A stretch of 64,000 bases of DNA from Rhizobium sp. CC-YZS058 (GCF_034720595.1 NZ_JAYESJ010000001.1:498501-562500), one strand, 5' to 3'; shown: positions 16,617 to 29,925, counted from the first letter of the stretch. Translations and numbers: made by a program. Notes: generated by a model not told the origin, from the sequence alone.

Positions 16617-16854
16617 AAAGATGACACCGGGATGCGCCGCGTTTCAACGGGGATTGGCGGAAGGGACATGCCCGCCTGTGTCACGCTGCGATCCGATGAG
16701 GCCGTTCTAGTCACCTGCGGCTGAACACAGGCGGAACCGCATGTTCATCGCCGGTTCACCTGGGGAACAAGCAGGCGGTCTTTCGCGCCAAGCGTCTGTT
16801 TCATCAGGAAAAAAATGTCGACCTGGAAAAAATCTCGGCACGGGTTTGGACGCT

Positions 16855-16883
16855 CTTGAACCGCGATTTCGTCATTCCCATCT
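16855..16883 (+). promoter_or_regulatory. sigma-32 (RpoH)-like heat-shock promoter
   Basis: CTTGAA at 16855-16860, 16 bases, CCCATCT at 16877-16883, which fits the RpoH pattern CTTGAA / CCCCAT-T. It precedes the Hsp20 gene by about 110 bases, leaving room for the ROSE leader. Confidence 0.65.
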
Positions 16884-16917
16884 TTCGGTCACGGGTGCCA
16901 GACAGGGCCCGTTCACC

Positions 16918-16991
16918 GGTCCCGCCATCGCCGCTTGAAGGGGTGGGAGGGACCTTGATCGCACAACCGTTGCTCAAGAAGTGAGGACACC
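16918..16991 (+). promoter_or_regulatory. ROSE-type RNA thermometer in the hsp20 leader
   Basis: A strong stem (GGTCCC 16918-16923 with GGGACC 16949-16954) is followed by TTGCTCA (16970-16976) facing TGAGGA (16982-16987), which contains the ribosome binding site. Pairing leaves a G opposite a G, the signature mismatch of ROSE thermometers that block translation until heat opens them. The ATG follows at 16992. Confidence 0.72.
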
Positions 16992-17468
16992 ATGCGTCAC
17001 GTTGATTTTTCTCCGCTCTATCGCTCCACCGTCGGCTTCGATCGTCTGTTCACCATGCTGGACAGCCTCGGCCAGCCCGAACAGGCGCAGAGCTACCCGC
17101 CCTACAATATCGAGCGCACCGGCGAGAACGCCTATCGCATCACGATGGCCGTGGCCGGTTTCGATGAGACCGAACTCTCCATCGAAGCCCGCGAACACAC
17201 GCTGACCGTCAAGGGCGAGAAGAGCGACGAGCAGACGGCCGAAAACAATTTCCTCTATCGCGGCATCGCCAAGCGCGCCTTCGAGCGCCGCTTCCAGCTT
17301 GCCGACCATGTGGAAATTCGTGCCGCTTCGTTGAAGAACGGCCTTCTGCATATCGATCTCGTCCGCGAGATCCCGGAAGCCGCCAAGCCGCGCCGGATCG
17401 AAATCTCGGCCGCCCCGGCTGCTCCCAAGCAGATCGAGGCCACCCAGGTCGAAGCCGCCGCCAACTAA
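16992..17468 (+). CDS. small heat-shock protein (Hsp20/IbpA type)
   Basis: A 158-residue alpha-crystallin-domain chaperone that holds unfolding proteins in the cytoplasm. The core runs from PYNIERTGENAYRI to LKNGLLHIDLVREIPE, followed by a short tail with the IEI motif (RRIEIS) used for oligomer contacts. Start and ribosome binding site (GTGAGGA) are clear. A sigma-32-like promoter and a ROSE-like thermometer give two layers of heat control, and a strong terminator closes the single-gene unit. Confidence 0.95.
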   Translation: MRHVDFSPLYRSTVGFDRLFTMLDSLGQPEQAQSYPPYNIERTGENAYRITMAVAGFDETELSIEAREHTLTVKGEKSDEQTAENNFLYRGIAKRAFERRFQLADHVEIRAASLKNGLLHIDLVREIPEAAKPRRIEISAAPAAPKQIEATQVEAAAN

Positions 17469-17495
17469 GGCGGCCGCTCGAACGGCTCTGACGTT

Positions 17496-17528
17496 GCGGC
17501 GCCCCATGTGGGCGCCGCTTTTCGTTTG
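17496..17528 (+). terminator. intrinsic terminator of the hsp20 gene
   Basis: A perfect 9-bp stem (GCGGCGCCC 17496-17504, GGGCGCCGC 17510-17518) with loop CATGT and tail TTTTCGTTTG, about 27 bases after the stop. It faces the convergent threonine aldolase gene. Confidence 0.88.
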
Positions 17529-17574
17529 TGCGCCCGTGACCGGAGGGCACGCCCTCGCCAGGCAAGGTCGATGA

Positions 17575-18636
17575 TCAGGCGGCGATGGCCTGCAGGAATC
17601 CGTCCACCTCTTCGGGCGCGGTCGCAAAGCTGGTGACGAGGCGATAAAGGCCCTCGTCGCTGTCCAGCATCAGCGAGGATGGTACCGGCCAGTCGTAAAA
17701 GACGGCGCCTTTCGCGCGCAGCGCCTCGGCGGTGTCGGATTTCAGGATCACGAAGAGCTCGTTGGCATCGCCCTGCCAGGCGAGGCGAGCGGAATTGCTG
17801 GCGCCGATCCCGGTTGCGAGCCGAGAGGCCATCGCATTGGCGTGGCGGGCGAGATCAAGCCAGAGATCCCCTTCCAGATAGGCTTCAAGCTGGGCGGAAA
17901 CGAAGCGGGTCTTGGAGAAGAGCTGGGCCGAGCGTTTGCGCAAATAGGCAAAATCGCCGATCTCGCCGGGATGGAAGAAGACCAGCGCTTCCGCGCACCA
18001 GCAGCCGTTCTTCGTGCCGCCGAAGGAGAGCATGTCGACGCCGCGCTTCCAGGTCATCTCGGCAGGGGTTGCGCCGAGCGCGACGAGCGCATTGGCAAAG
18101 CGCGCCCCATCCATGTGCAGCGGCAGGTCGCGCGCCTTGGCTACCTCGGAGATCGCCGCGATCTCGTCAAGCGAATAGACCGTTCCGGCTTCCGTCGCCT
18201 GGGTCAGCGTGACCGCCATGGGCTGGCCGGCATGGACATTGCCGGGCTGGAAGCGCGCGATCTGGGCTGCGAGCTTCTGCGGATCCATTTTGCCGAAGGC
18301 GCCGTCCACCGCGGCCATGCGCGCGCCGAGCGAGAAGAACTCCGGCGCGCCGCATTCATCCGCGTTCACATGCGCTTCCGTGTGGCAGAAGACATGGCCG
18401 CCCGGCCGCGTGACGCTGGCAAGCCCAAGCGAATTGGCGGCGGTGCCGGTCGCCACGAAGAACACGGCCACGTCCCGCTCGAAGATCTCGGAGAACAGCC
18501 CCTCGACCTTGCGATCGAGCGCGCTCGTGCCGTAGGCGGCGGCGAAGCCGGGAGCAGCCTTGACCAGGCTTTCGGCGATTGCGGGGTGGGCGCCCGCCCA
18601 GTTGTCGGAAGAAAAGATCATCAGGGACACCATCAT
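17575..18636 (-). CDS. ltaE: low-specificity L-threonine aldolase
   Basis: A 353-residue PLP enzyme of the beta-eliminating lyase fold that splits threonine (and allo-threonine) to glycine and acetaldehyde. The PLP lysine lies in SFGGTKNGC, with the ligand region LPLHMDGARFANALVALG upstream and the N-terminal FSSDNWAGAHP typical of the family. The start is uncertain among ATGs at 18636, 18633 and 18621; the last gives the shortest family-like N-terminus (MIFSSDNWAG). It converges with the hsp20 gene and is divergent from gltB. Confidence 0.9.
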   Translation of the reverse strand: MMVSLMIFSSDNWAGAHPAIAESLVKAAPGFAAAYGTSALDRKVEGLFSEIFERDVAVFFVATGTAANSLGLASVTRPGGHVFCHTEAHVNADECGAPEFFSLGARMAAVDGAFGKMDPQKLAAQIARFQPGNVHAGQPMAVTLTQATEAGTVYSLDEIAAISEVAKARDLPLHMDGARFANALVALGATPAEMTWKRGVDMLSFGGTKNGCWCAEALVFFHPGEIGDFAYLRKRSAQLFSKTRFVSAQLEAYLEGDLWLDLARHANAMASRLATGIGASNSARLAWQGDANELFVILKSDTAEALRAKGAVFYDWPVPSSLMLDSDEGLYRLVTSFATAPEEVDGFLQAIAA

Positions 18637-19185
18637 GCGCCCGGCCTTGTCGGCCGGATTGGGGGAAGCGCGACCATAGTCCTCCTCCGCCTGCGATCAA
18701 CCCTCTCCCAGGACCTTCGCCTCATCGGCAGCCGCAGATGAACGCGGGTGCGACATAATCGGCATGGAGAGGCGCAGAGGATTGAAATTAAAATACAAGA
18801 GCGGCGTGGAAAAGGATCGTTTCGGAACGGATCGCTTCATTATTTTTGCCTGATCCCTTGCGGGCCAGCGGGCTTTCTGGCATAGAGCCAGTGAAATAGG
18901 ACAGTCTTGCTGTCCTATTTCGGTCTGAAGACCGGTTTGGCTGAAGCGACCCGACGAGAGGCGCAGGGCCGGGTGAGGAAACGCCATGCGGACGCCGTGT
19001 CGTCCCGCATCCAGCAGGCCCTGATCCAAGCGAGCGGTCGGACGATGTTCTTGCCGGGCTGCGCCACGCATCATTTGCGAGCACACCAGGATCATGCGAC
19101 GATAACCGGGCGGAACCGGCGGGTGCGAGACCCGCGGCTGGCGCCTGACGACGGCAGGCCGGAACGGCCAACAGGAGGGAAAGCG
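18637..19185. other. 549-bp intergenic region upstream of gltB
   Basis: No supported gene. It must hold the divergent promoters of ltaE and gltB; around 18780-18845 it is unusually A+T-rich for this chromosome. A perfect 12-bp hairpin (18893-18921) followed at once by a second one (CGGTCT/AGACCG, 18921-18934) lies about 265 bases before gltB. Confidence 0.5.
18893..18921. repeat. perfect 12-bp inverted repeat upstream of gltB
   Basis: GAAATAGGACAG (18893-18904), loop TCTTG, CTGTCCTATTTC (18910-18921). No T run follows on either strand, so it is not a standard terminator. It could be a regulator site or a structured leader of gltB. Confidence 0.7.
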
Positions 19186-23907
<4,722 letters not shown>

Positions 23908-23996
23908 CATCCGCCCTGCGGCGGGCAAACGACCGCCGCTCTGCTCCGCGCGACCGTGTCTCCAGGACGCGGATCGCCTGCCGAGGGGGAAGGCCG

Positions 23997-25130
23997 GTGG
24001 CCTTCTCTCCTTTCCGGGCGCGCTCCAGCGCCGATGCTGCAACAGGTCTGAAACGCTTGGCTTCTTCGCTTTCCGATATCGTCTCCTCCTCGGCGCCGAT
24101 CCCGCTTTCCTGGGTCACCCCGCCGGCGGGGGAGGACTATCTCAATCTCGGTGATGCCCTCTCGCCGGTCATCGTTGCGATGATGGCGCGTCGCGGCGTC
24201 GTGCATCGGCCGAGCAAGTCGAAGGGAACACGGCTGGCGGCCGTCGGCACCATCGGCCACATGATGGCAGGCGGCCATGTGCATCTCTGGGGAACGGGAA
24301 CGTCGCCCCATCTCAATCCGGGGGACGCCCGCGACCAGAAAGTGGCCTATCGCCGCCCGGCCGGCACCGAACTGACCTTTCACGCCACGCGCGGGCCGTT
24401 CAGCCGCCGCGTGCTCGGCGGCGATATGTCGGGCCCGGCCGTCTACGGCGATCCGCTCTGGCTGCTGCCGCGCTTTCATCCGGCGCCGAGCGAGAAGACC
24501 GCCGAGCTCGGCGTCATCCTGCATCTGGCCGAGCTTTCCGAGCGCAGCTTCGACGCGCGGGCAAAGGATGCGAACGGCCGCCACAGCATCGACCCGGCCG
24601 ACCGCGGCCGGATCCGCATGCTCAACACGGTGACACCGGTCTCGATCGCAGCATTGCGAACGCGCCTGGATGAGATCCTTGCCTGCAAGCGGATCGTTTC
24701 GACCAGCTTGCACGGAATGGTCTTCGCCGAGAGCTATGGCATTCCCTGCCTCTATTTTTCGCCGCGGGCCAAGAAGTCCGGTCTCGGCCGCATCGATCTT
24801 TCCGATGAAAGCGGCGTGATCGACCTGCGCTTCGTCGACCTTTATCGCGGGCTTGGGAAAACCCATCTCGATGTCTGGTACCAGCCGCGCGGCGAGAAGA
24901 CCGATTGGGGCGCGGTCATCGACGCCATCGACCGGGTCTGGGAGCCGAAGCCGTTCAATGCAGAGCCGTTGATCGAAGCCTTCCCTCTTCCGCTCGACAT
25001 GATGATCCCGGCCGCCGGCGCGAGCGCCTTCGACGATCCGCTGATCGCCGGCCTGCCGACACGACGACGGCAGATGCCGATCCTCTCCTCGCTCGAGGCG
25101 ATGGCGGCGAAGTTTCTCAAACGGCGGTAA
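23997..25130 (+). CDS. polysaccharide pyruvyltransferase family protein
   Basis: A 377-residue protein resembling the CsaB/ExoV-type pyruvyltransferases, which add pyruvate ketals to cell-surface sugars. Supporting segments are GEDYLNLGDALSPVIVAMM at the N-terminus and STSLHGMVFAESYGIP near residue 240, the family's conserved SxHG signature. It starts with GTG at 23997 after a strong AGGGGGAAGG site. It sits between gltB and gltD on the same strand, with 89 bases before it, so it is probably in the same operon. A glycosyltransferase-like role remains possible. Confidence 0.8.
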   Translation: MAFSPFRARSSADAATGLKRLASSLSDIVSSSAPIPLSWVTPPAGEDYLNLGDALSPVIVAMMARRGVVHRPSKSKGTRLAAVGTIGHMMAGGHVHLWGTGTSPHLNPGDARDQKVAYRRPAGTELTFHATRGPFSRRVLGGDMSGPAVYGDPLWLLPRFHPAPSEKTAELGVILHLAELSERSFDARAKDANGRHSIDPADRGRIRMLNTVTPVSIAALRTRLDEILACKRIVSTSLHGMVFAESYGIPCLYFSPRAKKSGLGRIDLSDESGVIDLRFVDLYRGLGKTHLDVWYQPRGEKTDWGAVIDAIDRVWEPKPFNAEPLIEAFPLPLDMMIPAAGASAFDDPLIAGLPTRRRQMPILSSLEAMAAKFLKRR

Positions 25131-25281
25131 TCAAACCCGCTTGAGAAGCCGGAAAAACCGGGGACAATGAGGCAGAAGGGCAGGCCATGCCGCGCGCATG
25201 GGCCAGCCGGATGAATGATGAAGCGGCAGGCTGGGTGGCACGGGCCGGCTGCGAACGAAGCACGAGCGTGAGGGCAAGATT

Positions 25282-26736
25282 ATGGGCAAGGTAACGGGTT
25301 TCATGGAGATCGACCGGCAGCTGGCCAAGTACCAGCCGGCCTCGGATCGCATTCGTCATTTCCGCGAATTCGTCATTCCGATGTCGGACGCCGAGATCCA
25401 GAAGCAGGCTGCGCGCTGCATGGATTGCGGCATCCCCTTCTGCCATGGTCCGACCGGCTGTCCGGTCCACAACCAGATCCCGGACTGGAACGACCTCGTT
25501 TACAGCGGCAACTGGGAAGAGGCGATTCGCAACCTGCATTCGACCAACAACTTCCCGGAGTTCACGGGCCGCATCTGCCCCGCGCCCTGCGAGGAAGCCT
25601 GCACGCTCAACCTCGAAGATGCGCCGGTCACCATCAAGACCGTCGAGCAGGCAATCGCCGACAAGGCCTATGAGATGGGCTATATCGTGCCGAAGCCGGC
25701 CGTGACCAAGACCGGCAAGTCGATCGGCATCATCGGGTCCGGCCCGGCCGGCATGGCTGCCGCCCAGCAGCTTGCCCGCGCCGGCCACGCGGTCGCCGTC
25801 TATGAGCGCGAAAGCAAGCCCGGCGGCCTGCTGCGCTACGGCATTCCAGACTTCAAGATGGAGAAGAACTTCATCGATCGCCGTGTCGAGCAGATGCGCG
25901 GCGAAGGCGTTGTCTTCCATTGCGGCGTTCATGTCGGCGTCGACCGCACGATGGACAGCCTGATGGAAGAGCATGACGCCGTGCTCTATTGCGGCGGCTC
26001 GGAAACCCCGCGGGATGCCGGCATTCCGGGCGTCGAGTTCTTCGGCGTCCACGATGCCATGCCCTACCTCGTCCAGCAGAATCGCCGGGTCGGCCGCGAA
26101 AACATCGACAGCGTCGGCTGGCCGTCCGATCCGATCCTGGCCGGTGGCAAGCATGTCGTGGTCGTCGGCGGCGGCGATACGGCGTCCGACTGCGTCGGCA
26201 CCGCCTTCCGCCAGGGTGCCGTCAAGGTCACCCAGCTCGACATCCGTCCCCAGCCGCCGGAAAAGGAAGACAAGCTGGCCGTCTGGCCCTTCTGGGCCAC
26301 CAAGATGCGGACCTCCTCCTCGCAGGCCGAAGGCGCCGTGCGGGAGTTCCAGGTCGCCACGCTCGAATTCGTCGGGGAAGACGGGGCGCTGACCGGCGTC
26401 AAGTGCTGCCAGGTCGATGAGCGCCGCAAGCCGATCGCCGGCACCGAATTCGTCATCAAGGCGGATCTCGCCTTCATCGCCATCGGCTTCCGCGGCCCGG
26501 CAACGGATGGCGTGCTGAAGGATCTGGGCGACCGTCTGGCCATCAACACCGACAAGCGCGGGTCGAGCAATGTGATCGCCAATGACAGCGATTACCGCAC
26601 CTCAATGGACAAGCTCTGGGCAGCCGGTGACGTGCGCCGCGGCCAGTCGCTGGTCGTCTGGGCGATCCGCGAAGGCCGTCAGGCCGCGCGTGCCATCGAC
26701 GAGGCGCTGATGGGCTCGACCGTCCTTCCGCGCTGA
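25282..26736 (+). CDS. gltD: glutamate synthase small subunit
   Basis: GltD, 484 residues, is the FAD protein that passes electrons from NADPH to GltB. The N-terminal cysteine clusters for [4Fe-4S] centres are visible (RCMDCGIPFC, then GRICPAPCEEAC), followed by the FAD dinucleotide motif GSGPAGMAAA near residue 155 and a second nucleotide motif VVGGGDTASDC near residue 295. The C-terminal AAGDVRRGQSLVVWAI binds FAD. ATG at 25282 has GAGGG upstream. It is separated from the pyruvyltransferase-like gene by 151 bases. Confidence 0.97.
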   Translation: MGKVTGFMEIDRQLAKYQPASDRIRHFREFVIPMSDAEIQKQAARCMDCGIPFCHGPTGCPVHNQIPDWNDLVYSGNWEEAIRNLHSTNNFPEFTGRICPAPCEEACTLNLEDAPVTIKTVEQAIADKAYEMGYIVPKPAVTKTGKSIGIIGSGPAGMAAAQQLARAGHAVAVYERESKPGGLLRYGIPDFKMEKNFIDRRVEQMRGEGVVFHCGVHVGVDRTMDSLMEEHDAVLYCGGSETPRDAGIPGVEFFGVHDAMPYLVQQNRRVGRENIDSVGWPSDPILAGGKHVVVVGGGDTASDCVGTAFRQGAVKVTQLDIRPQPPEKEDKLAVWPFWATKMRTSSSQAEGAVREFQVATLEFVGEDGALTGVKCCQVDERRKPIAGTEFVIKADLAFIAIGFRGPATDGVLKDLGDRLAINTDKRGSSNVIANDSDYRTSMDKLWAAGDVRRGQSLVVWAIREGRQAARAIDEALMGSTVLPR

Positions 26737-26849
26737 AGGTCCTCGGCTGCGCCGCGTGCCCGTCCCTGTCGAGGCTTGGACGGGCTGTCGTCGCGTTCTG
26801 CGTCCTCAATCCGCTTCAAGTCGCGCGGATGCCCCCTTCAGGGGTCAGG

Positions 26850-27776
26850 CTATCGGCTGGGCGGCGTCACGCGCGGGCTGTGGTGGAAGGCGCGCTTAAA
26901 GGCGTGGCTGAAGGCGCTCGGCGACTCGTAGCCGACCTCGGCCGAGACGGCGGCGACCGTCGATCCTGGCTGCTCCAGCAGCTTGCGGGCAAGGGCAAGC
27001 CGCCACTGGGTGAGGTAAGCGAGCGGCGGCTGCCCGACACGCCCCTGAAACCGGGCGGCAAAGGCCGAGCGCGACATGCCGACCTCGCGCGCCAAAGCCG
27101 CAACGCTCCAGCGGCGGGCGGGATCGGCGTGCATCAGGGCGAGCGCTGCGCCGATCTGCGGATCGGCAAGCGCGGCAATCCACCCCTGGACCCGTCCGTC
27201 CGGATCATGAACGGCGGCGCGCAGCGCCTCGACGAAGAGCACTTCGGCCAGCCGGGCGGAAACAAGCGCGGTTCCCATGGCCTCGCGCCCGGCCTCCTGC
27301 TCGAGCAGGCCGAGGATACGGCCGACCGCCTCTGCCGCCGGAGCGCCGGCCCTGATCTTCAGAAAGCGGGGCAGCGCCTGGGTCAGGCGCTCGATCCCCT
27401 CCTGCGCAAAGCCGATGCTTACCCCGAGAAGAATTGTGTCCTCGCCATTCAGCCGGACGAGGCTGACCGATGGATCGGTGAAAAACGGGTCGCCGTCCTG
27501 AAGCGGGGCATCCGGCGCGCCGGCAATGCCATAGGCACTGTCACCGAGCAGGACGACGTCGCCGTCCGTCAGGCCGATCGGGGCTTGCTCCGGCAGAGTG
27601 ATCCAGCACGCGCCCTTGAGGCACGCGACGATCTTGAAGCGGGGGCGATGCGGAAAGGCGAGCCCCCACGCGCCGGCTGCCTCCAGGCGGTTCTGTCCAC
27701 CGACCCGGATTCCGAGCGTCAGCAGCACGGCAGAGAGCGGATCACCGCCAGACCTGGACGATTGCGACGACATCAT
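26850..27776 (-). CDS. AraC family transcriptional regulator
   Basis: A 308-residue regulator with an N-terminal cupin-like sensor (AraC_binding_2 type, residues about 15-190) and a C-terminal double helix-turn-helix (WSVAALAREVGMSRSAFAARF and the later SAEVGYESPSAFSHAFKRAF). The start is one of two adjacent ATGs (27776 or 27773); no good ribosome binding site is seen. It is divergent from an SDR gene with only 73 bases between, so it probably controls that gene. The ligand is unknown. Confidence 0.9.
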   Translation of the reverse strand: MMSSQSSRSGGDPLSAVLLTLGIRVGGQNRLEAAGAWGLAFPHRPRFKIVACLKGACWITLPEQAPIGLTDGDVVLLGDSAYGIAGAPDAPLQDGDPFFTDPSVSLVRLNGEDTILLGVSIGFAQEGIERLTQALPRFLKIRAGAPAAEAVGRILGLLEQEAGREAMGTALVSARLAEVLFVEALRAAVHDPDGRVQGWIAALADPQIGAALALMHADPARRWSVAALAREVGMSRSAFAARFQGRVGQPPLAYLTQWRLALARKLLEQPGSTVAAVSAEVGYESPSAFSHAFKRAFHHSPRVTPPSR

Positions 27777-27783
27777 GGTGTAT

Positions 27784-27841
27784 CGAGCATAGCTCGTCCT
27801 GACATCACGATCTAGCCTTGGGGGACACGATCGAGCCAAGG
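27784..27841. promoter_or_regulatory. candidate operators between the AraC gene and the SDR gene
   Basis: Two inverted repeats sit in the 73-bp divergent region: CGAGC-ATA-GCTCG (27784-27796) and CCTTGG-N13-CCAAGG (27817-27841). The second overlaps the SDR ribosome binding site. They are the obvious candidate binding sites for the adjacent regulator, though AraC sites are more often direct repeats. Confidence 0.35.
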
Positions 27842-27849
27842 AGGATCCC

Positions 27850-28584
27850 ATGTCCAACATCTCAAAGGTTGTCGTCATCACCGGTGCAGGCCGCGGCATG
27901 GGCCGCGCCACCGCGCTGATGCTCGCTGCGCGCGGTGCGTCCGTCGTTCTCGGCGGGAGACGCAACGAAGCGCTCGCTGCGGTTGCCGGAGAGATCGGCG
28001 CTGCCGGCGGGCGCGCCGTCTACCGCGCAACCGATGTTACCTCGCGGGCTTCTGTGGAGGATCTGGTCGCGGAGGGCTGCCGGGCCTTCGGGCGCGTGGA
28101 TGTCATCGTCAACAATGCCGGCATCGCGCCGCTCTCGCGTTTCGATGCCCTGCGCGTCGACGAGTGGGATGCGATGATCGATGTCAATCTGCGCGGCGTG
28201 TTGCACGGCATCGCCGCCGTCTTGCCGATCTTCGCCCGCCAGCAAAGCGGCCATGTGATCACGATCGTCTCGACGGCCGGGCTGCGCATCGTGCCGACCA
28301 TGGGGGTCTACGCCGCGACGAAGAACGCCGTCCGCACGGTCATGGAAGCCCTCCGACAGGAGGCCGGGCCTCATCTGCGTGTCACCGAAATCTCGCCGGG
28401 CATGACCCAGAGCGACTTCCTGACATCGATCACCGATGCAACGCTGCGCCGCGAGATGGAAAGCCAGGCGGCCTCGCTCGCCATGCCGGCCGAGGCTGTC
28501 GCCCGCGCCGTCTGCTTTGCGATCGAGCAGCCGGCCGAGGTCGAGATCGGCAGCCTCGTCATCCGGCCAACCGCTCAAGGGTAA
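27850..28584 (+). CDS. short-chain dehydrogenase/reductase
   Basis: A 244-residue classical SDR oxidoreductase. It has the cofactor motif TGAGRGMG at residues about 12-19, NNAG near residue 86, and the catalytic Ser (IVSTAG) and Tyr-X3-Lys (YAATK). An Arg/Gly rather than acidic pattern after strand 2 (GGRRNE) suggests NADP. The substrate is not predictable. AAGGAGG lies directly before the ATG. It is probably the target of the divergent AraC regulator. Confidence 0.92.
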   Translation: MSNISKVVVITGAGRGMGRATALMLAARGASVVLGGRRNEALAAVAGEIGAAGGRAVYRATDVTSRASVEDLVAEGCRAFGRVDVIVNNAGIAPLSRFDALRVDEWDAMIDVNLRGVLHGIAAVLPIFARQQSGHVITIVSTAGLRIVPTMGVYAATKNAVRTVMEALRQEAGPHLRVTEISPGMTQSDFLTSITDATLRREMESQAASLAMPAEAVARAVCFAIEQPAEVEIGSLVIRPTAQG

Positions 28585-28602
28585 GACGGCCGCTCGGCCA
28601 GG

Positions 28603-29844
28603 TCAGTTCCGCATGACCGGATTGCTGATCACCGTGCTCGGCTTGGCGAGACGGAAGTCGTCGACACGCCCGGCCGGCGCCGCGGCGACGTCGCCTTTCT
28701 CGATCAGTCGGTCACGCAGGCTGAGGCCGTTGCCCTTGCCGATCGCCTGCGGATTGAGAAGGCCGGCGGCGCCGTCGAGTTCCGGGTCTGTGAGACTGAT
28801 CGGCGGCGTGCGCAGAATGCTGTCGCTGGTCGGCGCCGAGACGAGAAGATCCTTCATGCCGCTCGCAGCCGGAATGCCCCCCTCGGCGCCGGCATTTTCC
28901 CCGAGCAGCCGGCGAATATCCTTCTCGACATAAAAGGCCATCTTGCGCTTGCCGGCGGCCGTCAGGTTGATGCCGTCTGCGCCGCGCAGGCGCACCTGCT
29001 GTCCGTTCACGTCCGACCCGGTGGTGATGAACTTGCCGTCCTCATCGACGAAGCCATCCCAGATATCGATGAACTGGCCGCCGGCCTTTTCGGCTTCCGC
29101 CCGGTAGATGCCGTTCAGCACCACCATATCCGCGCTCATGGAGGCGGACTGGAAGGAGGGCATGCCGACCCAGAGCAGCGGCACGCCACGCCCGCGTGCC
29201 TGCTCGGCGAACGCCTTGACCCGGTCGGTATAGGCACTGGTCCAGGCCTCGCTGCGGAACTTCTCGCGGCTGCCGGCAAGATTGATCTGCTGCCGGTCGT
29301 TCGCCCCGAGGCTGATGACTATCAGCGCCGGCTTCACATCGTCCGCGAAGGCGGGCAGCATGTCCGGCCAGTCGAAATAATCCTCGCGCACGAGGCCGGA
29401 CGACACTTCGCTGCGGTCTTCCACCTTGATGCCGGGTGTTTCGGCAAAGGCCTGCGCCAAGCCGCTGGCCAGACCGCCGGCGATGAAATCGCCGACGACG
29501 AGCACGGTCTTGGCATCTGGTCGCTTCTCGACCACCACCGGCTCGGCCGCCGGCGCGGGGGCTGCGGCTGGCTTGGCCTTGGTGCGCTTGACGCGCGGCT
29601 TGGCTGGCGCTCGGCGCGGGGCAGGAGCAAAGCTGTCGCCATCGCCGTAGGTTTCATAAACGGGATCGCGCGCCCGGGGCCGGCCGAAGAAGAAATCGAC
29701 GATGCTGCGTCGCTCCTGCGCCTCCACCGGCGCGACGGGAGGAAGCGTGGCGGCAAAGGGGACGGCCAGCAGCACGACGAGCAGCAGGGCGAGTGCGCGG
29801 ACAACGGAGCGGCGGAACAGGCGGTGCATCATGGGCCGTATCAT
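28603..29844 (-). CDS. DUF459 SGNH-hydrolase-like exported protein
   Basis: A 413-residue protein with an N-terminal signal or anchor segment (residues about 12-42, ending VEAQ), a Pro/Ala/Lys-rich linker and an SGNH-type domain: GDFIAGG replaces the usual GDS block, GAND supplies the block III Asn, and DGINLT resembles the block with the catalytic Asp/His region. DUF459 proteins are periplasmic and may trim or modify acyl groups on envelope sugars; activity is uncertain because the first block lacks Ser. Starts at 29832 or 29829 are also possible. It follows the lytic transglycosylase gene on the same strand. Confidence 0.8.
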   Translation of the reverse strand: MIRPMMHRLFRRSVVRALALLLVVLLAVPFAATLPPVAPVEAQERRSIVDFFFGRPRARDPVYETYGDGDSFAPAPRRAPAKPRVKRTKAKPAAAPAPAAEPVVVEKRPDAKTVLVVGDFIAGGLASGLAQAFAETPGIKVEDRSEVSSGLVREDYFDWPDMLPAFADDVKPALIVISLGANDRQQINLAGSREKFRSEAWTSAYTDRVKAFAEQARGRGVPLLWVGMPSFQSASMSADMVVLNGIYRAEAEKAGGQFIDIWDGFVDEDGKFITTGSDVNGQQVRLRGADGINLTAAGKRKMAFYVEKDIRRLLGENAGAEGGIPAASGMKDLLVSAPTSDSILRTPPISLTDPELDGAAGLLNPQAIGKGNGLSLRDRLIEKGDVAAAPAGRVDDFRLAKPSTVISNPVMRN

Positions 29845-29886
29845 AGGGGAGGATGCGACCGGGGGGAACAGGCGCGTGGCGACCGC

Positions 29887-29916
29887 GCGGACCCGCAGCA
29901 GGTGCTGCGGGTCCGC
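29887..29916. repeat. perfect 14-bp hairpin between the mltB-like and DUF459 genes
   Basis: GCGGACCCGCAGCA (29887-29900) and its exact complement (29903-29916) separated by two bases. There is no T run on either strand, so full intrinsic termination is unlikely; it may lower read-through into the DUF459 gene or protect the upstream mRNA end. Confidence 0.7.
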
Positions 29917-29925
29917 AAGTCGGCA

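Larger units (their letters stand above)
16460..16991. other. 531-bp intergenic region upstream of the Hsp20 gene
   Basis: No supported ORF. It carries an orphan minus-strand terminator (16573-16616), a sigma-32-like promoter (16855-16883) and a ROSE-type leader (16918-16991). Confidence 0.6.

Noticed and set aside
16731..16760. GGAACCGCATG...GGTT as a seventh EcfG promoter before hsp20
   Set aside because: The spacing to GGTT is 15 bases, one too short, and a better sigma-32-like promoter lies closer to the gene.
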